Origin: Angomonas deanei
Lineage: Eukaryota; Euglenozoa; Kinetoplastea; Trypanosomatida; Trypanosomatidae
Reading direction: 5' to 3'
NCBI GenBank assembly: GCA_903995115.1
Contig: LR877151.1
Coordinates: 496,001-560,000 of the forward strand
DNA length: 64,000 nucleotides
The stretch's first letter is position 1. The number at the start of each line of letters is the position of its first letter. The translations under genes were made by a program, and so were the position numbers. Below, piece by piece: positions 26,200-34,693 of this stretch. The notes under the pieces are model-generated. The model made no database searches. It was not told the DNA's origin and saw only the letters and a program-made list of their open reading frames with translations.

Positions 26200-27990
26200 A
26201 TGGGAAAAGACAAAATAGGATATCACGCTTCTAAAAAGAGGTCACATGGTTCAAAAGACTTGGAGCTGAACGTTGGCATTACGGCGGCCGTGTCGGCCTC
26301 CCCGCACGGTGGGTCCCGGCAGGACTGCGAGGCGCTGTTGGAAAGACGACCAACTGCCTTGTTCAAGTGGTCGTTTGATGATTACGTTGTGGAAGAAATT
26401 CTTCCCAGCACGTTCGGGGACGCCCCCTGTGGTAACGCTACAGCGTTGATTCGTATAACGAGCGAAGGTCTCCCATCGAGTTTAGTGGCGAGGCATGTGC
26501 GGTCGGCTCTGGGTACCAATGCGCCACTGCACTTTCTCTCCCCTATTGACTTTGTCAGTTGCACCACTCGCTACCTTTGGGTCAAACTGCCGTATGAGAC
26601 TGTCGCACAGGCGTTTCCAGGAACCAAAGTGTTTCACACCAGTCACGGAATTTTTTATGTAGACGAGGTGCGCCAAGTCCCCCTGTCGGCTAGTGAGACG
26701 TCTTTTCCGCTGCAGTGGCTACCTTCTTTTCAGTATACCATTACCCTGCGAGATATCCGTGCCAGTTTGGCACAAGTGTTACCCGCTCTGCGTAGTCTAG
26801 CCTCGGTTGGCCACCTCAACTACTCTCACATGGGTCGACACGGGCTCGGTTTGCACCAAACCTACATGGAGGCGAAGGCGTTGATGGAGCGAGACTACCC
26901 CACTTTAGTGCGGCGTTACGTGGATAGTTTATCCGAGGGGACCACGCATGTTCGACGTGAGATTAGTACCCTGTTGGACGTTCTGTCGGAACTGAACTGT
27001 ACGGAAAAGGAGTGGAACGGCTTAGTGCAGGGAATGGACAGCGCGGTAAAGAATGATTCCACTGTGCTACACTTTCCGTCCACCGGTTTGTACTACCCGC
27101 ATCACTACCTACTGCAAGACTTCGTCAACCGTGCCTCGACGATCTTTCCGCAGCACCACGACTCCGCACAAGTCATTCGCGAGACGATCAGTCGCAACGT
27201 GCTGGGCGAGAAGATGCGTAGTATTACCGACGTCCACTTTAACGCGATGGCCTCCTTGCGGTGGGAGGGCGGCGGGGATAAAGTAAGGGTGGGCGACCTG
27301 GTGGTGAAGGATAAGGCGACTCGTTGCTTACTAGACAACTATGAGGCAAGTGCGGATGTCATCCATGGTTCCTTGACCGATAACCTGCACCCGCTGTGGT
27401 GTGAATTGGCCTCTTCGGAGGGTCGTCTGCCAGAGGGTCTGCGGGAGATTCAAACGGTGCATGAGGCGGCCCAACACACCATTCACGATGTAGTACTCCC
27501 ACTGTATGGTAGAAATGCCGCTCACCTGCCTGTTCTACCGGCGCGCTCTCCGTTTCTGAAACTAGCGGAGGAGCTTAATGTGACGGGTGTGGAAAAGATG
27601 AAGACCGCGTTCCCGGCGGGGTACCGCCCGCTGCTAGCACGCCCGGAAGAGTCGTATGGGTTCTACCTAGTGGACGAGGGACGACAGTGGGAGTGGGAGG
27701 AAGGTCCGCTAGCCGGCGCACTAAAGCAGTCGCTCTACAAGGATCAGGATAACATTACCCGAATGCGTTCACCGCTGATGGAGCGGTCCAAGAAGAATAT
27801 GATAGCCCGCAGAGGAATACGCGGGGAAGAGGCGCGTCGCTTCTTTCTCAAACCAGCGAGGAAGAGTGGCGTGCTGTGTGTCATGCGCATGACCCTCCCC
27901 CGTGGGACGGCCATTACTTCCTCCCTCCGGGAAGTGTTCCAGTTCGCCACGCTGTCGCCCAGCGCCATCTTCCAGTTGTTGAGTCCGTAA
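26200..27990 (+). CDS. TruD/PUS7-family pseudouridine synthase
   Basis: A 596-residue protein. The ATG at 26200 is chosen because the ATCTTTTAG acceptor at 26178-26186 precedes it and the upstream frame opens only with TTG. TruD/PUS7 hallmarks are: N-terminal FDDYVVEEI (RNA-binding motif); PIDFVSCTTRYLWVKL, whose Asp aligns with the catalytic Asp of KDxxAxTTQ; LNYSHMGRHGLG for the NYFGMQRFG motif; VRVGDLVVKD; DVVLPLYGRN; and YRPLLARP. The family isomerises uridine in tRNA, rRNA or mRNA. Several positions deviate (Gln to Arg after the catalytic Asp; FG/QRF changes), so it is a diverged member. Compartment and target are unknown. Confidence 0.82.
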   Translation: MGKDKIGYHASKKRSHGSKDLELNVGITAAVSASPHGGSRQDCEALLERRPTALFKWSFDDYVVEEILPSTFGDAPCGNATALIRITSEGLPSSLVARHVRSALGTNAPLHFLSPIDFVSCTTRYLWVKLPYETVAQAFPGTKVFHTSHGIFYVDEVRQVPLSASETSFPLQWLPSFQYTITLRDIRASLAQVLPALRSLASVGHLNYSHMGRHGLGLHQTYMEAKALMERDYPTLVRRYVDSLSEGTTHVRREISTLLDVLSELNCTEKEWNGLVQGMDSAVKNDSTVLHFPSTGLYYPHHYLLQDFVNRASTIFPQHHDSAQVIRETISRNVLGEKMRSITDVHFNAMASLRWEGGGDKVRVGDLVVKDKATRCLLDNYEASADVIHGSLTDNLHPLWCELASSEGRLPEGLREIQTVHEAAQHTIHDVVLPLYGRNAAHLPVLPARSPFLKLAEELNVTGVEKMKTAFPAGYRPLLARPEESYGFYLVDEGRQWEWEEGPLAGALKQSLYKDQDNITRMRSPLMERSKKNMIARRGIRGEEARRFFLKPARKSGVLCVMRMTLPRGTAITSSLREVFQFATLSPSAIFQLLSP

Positions 27991-28174
27991 TTGAGGTCAT
28001 CGTAATCACATTTTTAATCTGTTATTTGGTTTCTGTGTTTAGTCTTGTAACGGTTTCGTTGTTGTTGACCCTCCTCTCCCGCTACATTGTTTGATTATTT
28101 TCCCCCCTTCTCCCAAAGTACTTTTCTATTATTACGGTTGGGTGTATTCTCTTGTCACAAAATCATAGAGAGCA

Positions 28175-30103
28175 ATGGTGTTAAAGGTGGCGCTTCGCAT
28201 TCGGTTTTTAAAGCTGCCAAATCTAGTGGAAGAACGCATCTTCAAAGCGAGCCTGGTGATTCGACGTGTAGAGGAAAGCTCATTTCAAGATGTAATGGCG
28301 ATCGTGGAGAATAAAGTCACCTTTATGGAACTTTCTCTTTTGAAACACATTGTGACGGTCTTCTTCAAGGAGGACAATGGGGACAGGGTGGTGGTCGACG
28401 ACGGGTACTACGCAGAGCTGCTCAAGTCTTGGGTGAAGGCAGCGGTGCCGGTGGATGGGAGTGACAGCGGTGAAGACGACGACGGCGAGGCACACATGGA
28501 GACCTCCGCCACGATTGAGGTCGAAGTCACCGCCAGTAGCAGCAGCAGTAATTTCGATCTGACACCCCACCACCATTCCACCGATGTGTTGACGGAACAG
28601 CGAGTCGTGAAACCCGCCCCGCTCACCATCGAAAACCTAGCGAAAGTCAAGCAGGCACCCCTCTTTAGTCTTGGAGAGCACCACCACAGTGGTGGTAACG
28701 TGGCGGCAAGCCCTGTCGCCGACCTGAGGACACGCGTCGGGCAGCTGACGTGCCCTCCCGCCAACGCTGCCTTCTTCCTACGGTGTGTCATCTTGGGGAT
28801 CTACTTCAAGAACCCAAAACCCAATTTAGTCGTGGCCGAGTTGGATCTCGGCGACGCCGACAACCCGACCGAGGAGCAGATCACCGCTGTGACGTTCGAT
28901 GAGCAGGTGCACAAGGCGATACGGGAAAACCTGCGCGGCGACTTGCGGCACATCATTGAGGTTCGAAATGCCTATGTTCGGAAAAAGACGGAGACGGAGG
29001 TGCGGTTTCAACGGAATCGACATCCGCTGATGCTTCGTCTCGACAAGACGTGCAAGCTGGAGGTGGTTCAAATTCTTTCCACACCCGTGACGATGCCGCG
29101 CGGCACACCGTCCACGATTGTCACGGTGCGGGACCGTCTAGCACCGAATGGGGTTTTGGATGTAGGAAATATCTCTCAGCGGGGTGGCCTGACGGGGGCA
29201 CCGGCCAGTTCCTCTTCGAGTAGTGCCGGCGCGAGACGCACCGTCTTTGTGTTTGACAATGCAGTCGGTGGCAGCCATGTCGGTCAGTCGGTGGGTGAGC
29301 TGGGACGTCAAAACACACGTCATCAGCAGGAATTGTTGAAGCGCCAACGTGTGGAGGAGGACTCCTTTCTGCTCAACGCTACCAATCTCAATTACGCCAC
29401 CGCCTCCGACATCCGACGGAGAGAACCACTTTTGGAGCAGCACGCGAACCGGGAGGAAAAGGCGGTGGAGCGAATCAAAAAGAAGGCGCCCGTTAGTACC
29501 GCTTGTTTGATTTGCAAGCTGGATTTGGAGAACGAGGAAGAAACGTTAGGCACGGTGGAGTATTTTTTATCACGGCATAGTACGAAGCAAGGGTGCACGA
29601 TGCCAACCCTCGAGGTACTCAAAAACAGCCTCTGCGATCAGCGTCCAGACAAAAAGGGAAAGCGACTGTACTGCACGTCTCGCTTCGTGGACCAGCAGAG
29701 CAAGACGGTGCACCTGGTTCACCCCCGGTGTGTCCACCTGTGTACGCAGTATCAGCGAGGAGACCGGCTGGAAGATGTGCTGCAGCTAGAGGCCAACTTA
29801 ACTAGTTGCACCCTTTGTGGGCAACTGGGCGCCACGGTGAAGTGCTACCACCCAAAGTGCGACCGAACCTTTCACGTCGTGTGCGCGCTGTTCAGCAACG
29901 GATACGTCAACTTTGGCGACCGGGACCCGTTTCTACCGTGTCCTGCCTGTCCGAGCCATACGCACGTTCCGATGAACGCGAAGGCAGCCAAGAACGTGGT
30001 GGTAGGAAGCAACGCCAGCGTGTTCGAGGATAACATTGCCTTCGATTCTCGCGTCGTGGATGCCAGCGATCTTCGCGACCCCGACGAAGGCGACGGCTGG
30101 TAG
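28175..30103 (+). CDS. Extended-PHD (ePHD) zinc-finger protein
   Basis: A 642-residue protein. Residues from about 440 to 595 carry a Cys/His-rich extended PHD: an ACLICK pre-knuckle, LVHPRCVHLC, TSCTLCGQLGATVKCYHPKC, then DRTFHVVCALFSNGY and PCPACPSH. ePHD modules occur in chromatin proteins such as BRPF, JADE, MLL and AF10. N-terminal residues 1-90 form a compact hydrophobic/charged domain. Residues 90-200 include acidic, Ser-repeat and His-rich stretches. Residues 200-330 look globular. There is no bromodomain or acetyltransferase. A chromatin or transcription role is inferred from the finger alone. The start ATG follows ATCATAGAGAGCA downstream of a C/T-rich region. Confidence 0.85.
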   Translation: MVLKVALRIRFLKLPNLVEERIFKASLVIRRVEESSFQDVMAIVENKVTFMELSLLKHIVTVFFKEDNGDRVVVDDGYYAELLKSWVKAAVPVDGSDSGEDDDGEAHMETSATIEVEVTASSSSSNFDLTPHHHSTDVLTEQRVVKPAPLTIENLAKVKQAPLFSLGEHHHSGGNVAASPVADLRTRVGQLTCPPANAAFFLRCVILGIYFKNPKPNLVVAELDLGDADNPTEEQITAVTFDEQVHKAIRENLRGDLRHIIEVRNAYVRKKTETEVRFQRNRHPLMLRLDKTCKLEVVQILSTPVTMPRGTPSTIVTVRDRLAPNGVLDVGNISQRGGLTGAPASSSSSSAGARRTVFVFDNAVGGSHVGQSVGELGRQNTRHQQELLKRQRVEEDSFLLNATNLNYATASDIRRREPLLEQHANREEKAVERIKKKAPVSTACLICKLDLENEEETLGTVEYFLSRHSTKQGCTMPTLEVLKNSLCDQRPDKKGKRLYCTSRFVDQQSKTVHLVHPRCVHLCTQYQRGDRLEDVLQLEANLTSCTLCGQLGATVKCYHPKCDRTFHVVCALFSNGYVNFGDRDPFLPCPACPSHTHVPMNAKAAKNVVVGSNASVFEDNIAFDSRVVDASDLRDPDEGDGW

Positions 30104-30212
30104 CAATGACATAGATGCATACAAACATATAAAAATAAACGCAACGAGCGTTAAAAAAAAAAAAAAATGAATGCTAGAACGTGATCGGTTATTATCGAAT
30201 GGTTTATTGTGC

Positions 30213-30234
30213 CTTTTTTTTTTTTTTTTTGAAG
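30213..30234 (+). promoter_or_regulatory. Poly-T tract and GAAG acceptor for the HAD phosphatase gene
   Basis: An uninterrupted T-run of about 18 bases ends in GAAG. A second AG (TAATAG) lies only two bases before the ATG at 30280. With either acceptor the first ATG is 30280, which excludes the frame opening at 30181. Confidence 0.6.
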
Positions 30235-30279
30235 CTTATTGATTCACTCTTCTTTTCTGTTCTTCTACCTCTAATAGGG

Positions 30280-31245
30280 ATGAGCGACTCCCCAAAGCCG
30301 ACCCCACCGCCAAAGGGATGCGAACTGCTCCGGGAGAATGTCTACGAAGAAGCGAGCGAGGAGGAAGACAGTGAAGAACTCCTCAAACGGAGAGAGCCTA
30401 CCATGCTGCGAGCAGGCAAGCGCCTCATCGCGCCGTCGAAACAGACGAATAAAAAATACACGGTGGTGTTCGACCTGGACGAGACGGTGGTGTATGCTAG
30501 AGACGGTCCACTCTACTCGCGGGCGTACCTGAGGGATCTGTTGCGCAGCATCAAGGATGACTTTGAGATAGTGGTGTGGACCGCCGGTGAGCGAGATTAC
30601 GCGAAAACAGTACTGGAGGAGATTAACGAAGACCTCATTATAGATCATCTCGTGTATCGACACCAAATTTGGTTCAACCAGGAAGACTACACCAAAGATT
30701 TGAGGCGCCTCGGCAGGGATTTAGACTTTACCATTATGGTAGAAAACACACCGGACTGTCTGCGGGTCAATCCCCAGAATGGGATCATTGTGGAAGATTT
30801 CGAGGTGGCGCAGGAGGAGACCGATGAGGAGAGCAGCGTATTGCTGCCAGAGGAGCCACCGGAGGTGAAACCGGGCGACAAGCAAGAGGAGGAGCGGGAA
30901 GAGACGTCGACACCTAAACCGGCCAAAAAGAGAGTCCACACCGACCGCACGCTTTACTTGCTAAAAGAAGTCCTTCTTGAGCTCGCCAAAAGTGAAGAAA
31001 CTGTCCCCAAGTTTTTGGCCAAGTGTGAACTGCTGTCGCACCAAGTGGTCGTTGGCTCGGACGGAAAAGAAATCCCCATCTACCACCTCGGCACACGCCG
31101 CCGCCGCAAGGACGCTGGAACCCCACGGAAGGTGGTGAAAGAAAATAGAGATAAAATCAGTGTTACACCACCGACGGACCGGAGGAAACGCCCTAGAGAG
31201 GACTCCGTGGTATCGGACCCACCGCCTGCGGAGCTGTCTCGGTAA
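30280..31245 (+). CDS. FCP1/SCP-type HAD phosphatase
   Basis: A 321-residue protein beginning MSDSPKPTPP. The catalytic DxDxT motif is VVFDLDETVVYARDGPLYSR (about 63-82), followed by the NIF-domain segment VVWTAGERDYAKTVLEEI (about 102-119), HQIWFNQEDYTKDLRRLGRD and VENTPDCLRVNPQNGI with the distal acidic motif VEDFE. The family includes RNA polymerase II CTD phosphatases (FCP1, SCP) and Dullard. There is no membrane segment or presequence, so Tim50 is unlikely. An acidic/Pro insert (about 183-220) and a basic tail flank a helical C-terminal region. It is likely a nuclear or cytosolic Ser/Thr phosphatase; kinetoplastid Pol II lacks the canonical heptad CTD, so its substrate is open. Confidence 0.87.
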   Translation: MSDSPKPTPPPKGCELLRENVYEEASEEEDSEELLKRREPTMLRAGKRLIAPSKQTNKKYTVVFDLDETVVYARDGPLYSRAYLRDLLRSIKDDFEIVVWTAGERDYAKTVLEEINEDLIIDHLVYRHQIWFNQEDYTKDLRRLGRDLDFTIMVENTPDCLRVNPQNGIIVEDFEVAQEETDEESSVLLPEEPPEVKPGDKQEEEREETSTPKPAKKRVHTDRTLYLLKEVLLELAKSEETVPKFLAKCELLSHQVVVGSDGKEIPIYHLGTRRRRKDAGTPRKVVKENRDKISVTPPTDRRKRPREDSVVSDPPPAELSR

Positions 31246-31429
31246 CACTCGCACACGGTTCATACAATACAATACATACATAGAACGCTAGAAAAAAAAA
31301 AAAAAAACTCCCCTTTCAATGATGAGATGAATAATAGTTGTGACTTTGTCTTGTGTCGTATACTTTCATCAAACTCTTTTTTTTATTTCTCCCCCACTTT
31401 TTTTATTTTTCGACATAGGCTAAATAAAT

Positions 31430-31969
31430 ATGAAACTGGAGCCGAGGGAAAGAAAGGAAACGCAGGAGTTCCTTCTTCAGTACATGAATGACCTCCGCTT
31501 CGGGGATGTCTTTTTAGGCTGGAAGCACAAGCGGCGCCAGCAACAAAAAAAAGCCAAACGGGCTGCGCCACAAAAAGCACAACCCTCCGTGAAGCCCTCC
31601 CCGCCGCGAACGCCGAAAAGGACGGTGCGTAGTCTTTTTCAAAGCTCGTCTAGAAATAAGGCAACGGTTCCCCTCGACCCAACGCCCGCCCCGCCGCTGC
31701 CCGTCTCACAGGACGTGGAAGAAGAAGAAGGAACGGTCATCACTCCCACCATTGTGTTCCTAAGTGGGGAGACCACAGTGGCGCCAATAAGTACCACTGC
31801 GACCGTGGGGGATCTTATTTTGGAGATCGCGACCCAACTTCGGGGTAACCAGAAGCGTCATCCGAAGGCACGGCTCACCATGAAGGGTGAGGAGCTGTCG
31901 CCCACATCCACCCTCTCTGAACTTAACGTTAACAACTTGTCGGTACTTCAATTTTTCTGGAGTATGTAA
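31430..31969 (+). CDS. Small basic protein with ubiquitin-like C-terminal tail
   Basis: The last gene of the plus array, 179 residues. The N-terminus (MKLEPRERKETQEFLLQYMN) is helical and charged, followed by a Lys/Gln/Pro-rich basic stretch and a Pro/acidic linker. The last 75 residues (about 103-178) look like a beta-grasp: TPTIVFLSGETTVAPISTTA, VGDLILEIATQLRG, RLTMKGEELSPTSTLSEL, NVNNLSVLQFFW. This matches the ubiquitin-like pattern of a Lys-Gly-x-x-L turn and an alternating hydrophobic final strand. There is no C-terminal Gly-Gly, so conjugation is unlikely. Function unknown. Confidence 0.78.
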   Translation: MKLEPRERKETQEFLLQYMNDLRFGDVFLGWKHKRRQQQKKAKRAAPQKAQPSVKPSPPRTPKRTVRSLFQSSSRNKATVPLDPTPAPPLPVSQDVEEEEGTVITPTIVFLSGETTVAPISTTATVGDLILEIATQLRGNQKRHPKARLTMKGEELSPTSTLSELNVNNLSVLQFFWSM

Positions 31970-32194
31970 ACCTCCATTGTCATCCTGGCCCACTTCGCTT
32001 TTGTTTTTTTGAGAACAAAAACAGAGCAGGGTATTACAAACGTCATTTTCATGCGTGTGTATCTAGTAGTGTATTGCAGATACTTCTTGTGTTGGTTGTC
32101 GCTGCGTGAAGAATGTTCATCTTTTTTTCCCCCCCTCCTTCGGTCTTTCCTCTGCATCGAGTAGCCTCTCTTATTAAAAGAACAAATCCTTTCC

Positions 32195-32457
32195 CAGCAT
32201 TGTCGCTATGCGGCTTTATACATTTCTATAAAGTTCGGTACGAAACATCGGCGAGATAAACTGTATTTTCGAAACACTTACTTTAAGCGGCTTAAGCCTT
32301 GGTCAGACTTTCACAACTTTCGTGTCTTCAACCATCTTGGTGCGCCTCAAGATTTACTGTCCCTGATAGAACAAAGGTTCACTTTGGAGTTGTGTCTTTA
32401 ACAAAATCGTGTTTCTGTCTACACACTCGAGTGACCCGAGAGTGCCTGTTGTCTTTT
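32195..32457. repeat. Tandem repeat copy 1 of the strand-switch region
   Basis: This copy runs from CAGCATTGTCGCTATGCGGC to about GTTGTCTTTTCTTTT. It is nearly identical to copy 2 except for a variable block in the middle (about 32257-32284). Both copies contain the palindromes GGCTTAAGCC and CACTCGAGTG. A frame within the unit opens on TTG, is repeated with it, and shows no coding character. Confidence 0.92.
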
Positions 32458-32468
32458 CTTTTAGTCTC

Positions 32469-32741
32469 CAGCAATGTCGCTATGCGGCTTTATACATTCC
32501 TATAAAGTTCGGTACGAAACATCGGCGAGATTCTTTTATGTTGAACTGTTTTTTCTGTTTTCATTCTAAGCGGCTTAAGCCTTGGTCAGACTTTCACAAC
32601 TTTCGTGTCTTCAACCATCTTGGTGCGCCTCAAGATTTACTGTCCCTGATAGAACAAAGGTTCACTTTGGAGTTGTGTCTTTAACAAAATCGTGTTTCTG
32701 TTTGCACACTCGAGTGACCCGAGAGTGGTTGTTGTCTTTTC
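32469..32741. repeat. Tandem repeat copy 2 of the strand-switch region
   Basis: The second copy is offset by 274 bases at its left end and 283 at its right end, because the internal variable block is 9 bases longer. Flanks of the variable block match copy 1 with only a few substitutions, so the duplication is fairly recent compared with the degenerate repeats to its right. Confidence 0.92.
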
Positions 32742-32759
32742 TTTCGTTTCTTTTCTGCC

Positions 32760-33480
32760 TACATGATGTACACATATATCACGTGAGATTTCCGAATCTA
32801 CATGAGGGAAACAACGTATATTACATGCACTACCAGCTGATCCACTTCATTTCAACCTCAACTATTCTAATGCGGCAATAATGGGCTCTTGCCACAAAAC
32901 AATGGCAATCAGCGCGGGACATGTCTCAAAGAATGATATGCTTATTTTTTCCCAGTTATCATGACTCGTTCTGATGATACTACCTACTAATTAACAGCAA
33001 CATCTGAAACATCAAGTGACGCTAACAGTATTTTTAAATATCTGAAACATTGTCTATCGAATTTTTTTTTGTATTTGTTTGATGGGATTCGAATGCGCTG
33101 TCGCTTGTAAATTTCGACTTGTGCGGGAAACGTCTCAAAGATTTGAGTGAACCTTATTGTTGTTTTTCGTATATGATGTATAACCATATATTTTTTTCAC
33201 TGAGTTTTTCTGATCGAAAAAACATATCATGCACCACCAGCTGACCGTCATTACTGCTGTATTTACTCTTTTACAAACACCATCACCTTCCACCTGATGC
33301 ACAACTCGTTCTACTGTCCAAACACCTTCTGACTGGTTTATGATCGAACATGAACTTTATCACCTTTCGGGGCTGAGGAAGCACTTCTTTACTTTAATCA
33401 CCTTCCACTGTACTACGTGATGTATAACTGTTTTACCATCAGAGATTTTACTGAGGAAAACCAAAACACAGACCTGCACT
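32760..33480. repeat. Field of degenerate short repeats
   Basis: Several motifs recur with drift: GATGTAYA...CATATA near 32766, 33174 and 33419; CACYACCAGCTGA near 32827 and 33234; CGGGAMAYGTCTCAAAGA near 32917 and 33124; CTGAAACAT near 33005 and 33042; CACCTTCCAC near 33284 and 33402; ACTCGTTCT near 32965 and 33303. Their order differs between copies, which suggests an old, rearranged repeat array. Confidence 0.65.
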
Positions 33481-33600
33481 GAAAGTTTATTATGCCCCTT
33501 TGCTTAGTGTTTACCCCGGTTCCTTCCTAGTCCATAGAAGTGTGATTAAACACGGACTCTCATGTTTTTACTTTAATAACTGAGTGTCCGCCAGTGTTAC

Positions 33601-33765
33601 ACGAGAGCAGCGAAACCCTCTTCCCCGGGTGGGGTATTGCCTTGCTCTAAGGGTGTCCCTTAGGCTTCCCGCTCAGCGGCTAGGCCACCCCCATAGGGCG
33701 GGGGGGATGGACCCTCCCCCACCCCCTAGTCCTCTGGGGAGGACCAGGACAAAAAACCCTTAGCC
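33601..33765. other. GC-rich block with hairpins and G-runs at the array end
   Basis: A sharp GC-rich island in AT-rich surroundings, directly past (and just touching) the 3' end of the tyrosine phosphatase gene. It contains perfect hairpins CTAAGGG-TGT-CCCTTAG (about 33637-33653) and GTCCTC-TGGG-GAGGAC (about 33729-33744), a GGGGGA/TCCCCC pairing, and on the minus strand closely spaced runs of G (GGGGGTGGGGGAGGG) that could form a quadruplex. It could be a termination or 3'-processing structure, or a remnant of a retroposon end. Confidence 0.7.
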
Positions 33766-34521
33766 CGCCGGCTCTAACAGAACGGAGCCAAGCCTGTCGA
33801 TATCAGACTCCGTGAGGCCCACTACGCTCTTCAGATATCCGTCCACGCCGAAATAGGTGCCGTTCATGTGGCGGAACGTTTCCCTCAAAAACGCAGCGTC
33901 CACGCCCCACAAGACATCCAGCGACGCTGAATCGAGCGTCAGACCGCCTTTGCGGTCGGCCGCCCTTTTAGGTCGTCGGAACAGTTGGTTGGTGAGCAAG
34001 TAGTCTTCCAAGATGGTGTCTTCCTCCACCCTCAGCGCGTGGAGGAGCAGAGCGGCCATCAGCCCCGTGCGATCCTTCCCGGCCGTGCAGTGAAAGAGGA
34101 TGGCCCGCTCGGAGCCAACGGGGGTGTCGATCATGTGCCGAAAGACTTTCCCAAACGCCGCGCCACACCGGTCAATCCGTCGTCGATACGTTTCCTGGAT
34201 GAGGCCGCGCAGCACCTCTGGTGAGACAGACTTACCAGACTTGGCGTATTCCCCCAGCAGACTCTCCCCGATTGGAACGTGGTGGTGTTGAATACCTCTA
34301 AAGTGGTACGGCGCTTCATTCACTTCTCTGGTGGTTCTAAAGTCAAACACGTCCTTCACGCCCAACTGCCTCACCAACACCTCCTGCGCGTCTGCTTCGG
34401 TGACGTGGTGCAGACTGTCGCCACGAAACACGATACCCTGCTTGACCCGAAGACCTGTCGTCGTCCTGTACCCGCCGAGGCAACGCAGGTTGCTAGTCCC
34501 CGCCAACCGTACAGGGCGCAT
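33760..34521 (-). CDS. Tyrosine phosphatase, Y_phosphatase3 type
   Basis: The last gene of the minus array, 253 residues. The P-loop HCTAGKDRTG places the nucleophile at Cys145 and the phosphate-binding Arg at 151. The N-terminus has TSNLRCLGGYRT, the NxRDLGG-like motif found in this family, and FDFRTTREV near 59-67 supplies the conserved DLR/DFR segment. The family includes the bacterial MptpB/LipA-type phosphatases that act on phosphotyrosine and phosphoinositides, and it is also found in trypanosomatids and fungi. There is no signal peptide or membrane span. The bacterial flavour hints at an old transfer, but this is inference. Confidence 0.9.
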   Translation of the reverse strand: MRPVRLAGTSNLRCLGGYRTTTGLRVKQGIVFRGDSLHHVTEADAQEVLVRQLGVKDVFDFRTTREVNEAPYHFRGIQHHHVPIGESLLGEYAKSGKSVSPEVLRGLIQETYRRRIDRCGAAFGKVFRHMIDTPVGSERAILFHCTAGKDRTGLMAALLLHALRVEEDTILEDYLLTNQLFRRPKRAADRKGGLTLDSASLDVLWGVDAAFLRETFRHMNGTYFGVDGYLKSVVGLTESDIDRLGSVLLEPAG

Positions 34522-34693
34522 TACTGAATGTTACGAAAAACTAATCAGGAGAGAAGAGAGTGTAATCTTTTTTCATTCGCTCCACTAAAACTCAAATCAC
34601 ACTACAACCGCCAAAAACAAAAACAAAAACTTCACGTGGCATTCCTGATGATGGAATGATTAGTATACAAAAAAAAAAAAAAAAGTACTGTAA

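Larger units (their letters stand above)
31970..33759. other. Convergent strand-switch region
   Basis: About 1.8 kb between the ends of the two converging arrays. No frame in it looks like a real gene. I found no tRNA, 5S or spliced-leader gene by eye on either strand. It contains two tandem repeat copies, a field of weak repeats, and a GC-rich hairpin block, listed separately. In kinetoplastids, convergent switch regions are termination zones for polycistronic Pol II units, often marked by base J and H3 variant; that role is inferred here. Confidence 0.85.

Noticed and set aside
32299-32881. Two similar open frames opening with the same residues inside the tandem repeat copies
   Set aside because: They open on TTG, exist only because the unit is duplicated, have no splice acceptor upstream, and diverge at the 3' end without coding character.
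33070-33130. A GGGATTCGAA stretch resembling a reverse tRNA T-arm
   Set aside because: The flanks do not pair as a T-stem and there is no acceptor or anticodon stem at the right distance.
33601-33765. Possible HDV-like ribozyme or Pr77-type retroposon signature
   Set aside because: A short minus-strand segment (GGGAAGCCTAAGGGAC) recalls the J4/2-P2 part of L1Tc, but no matching P1/P2 partner strands could be found in order.
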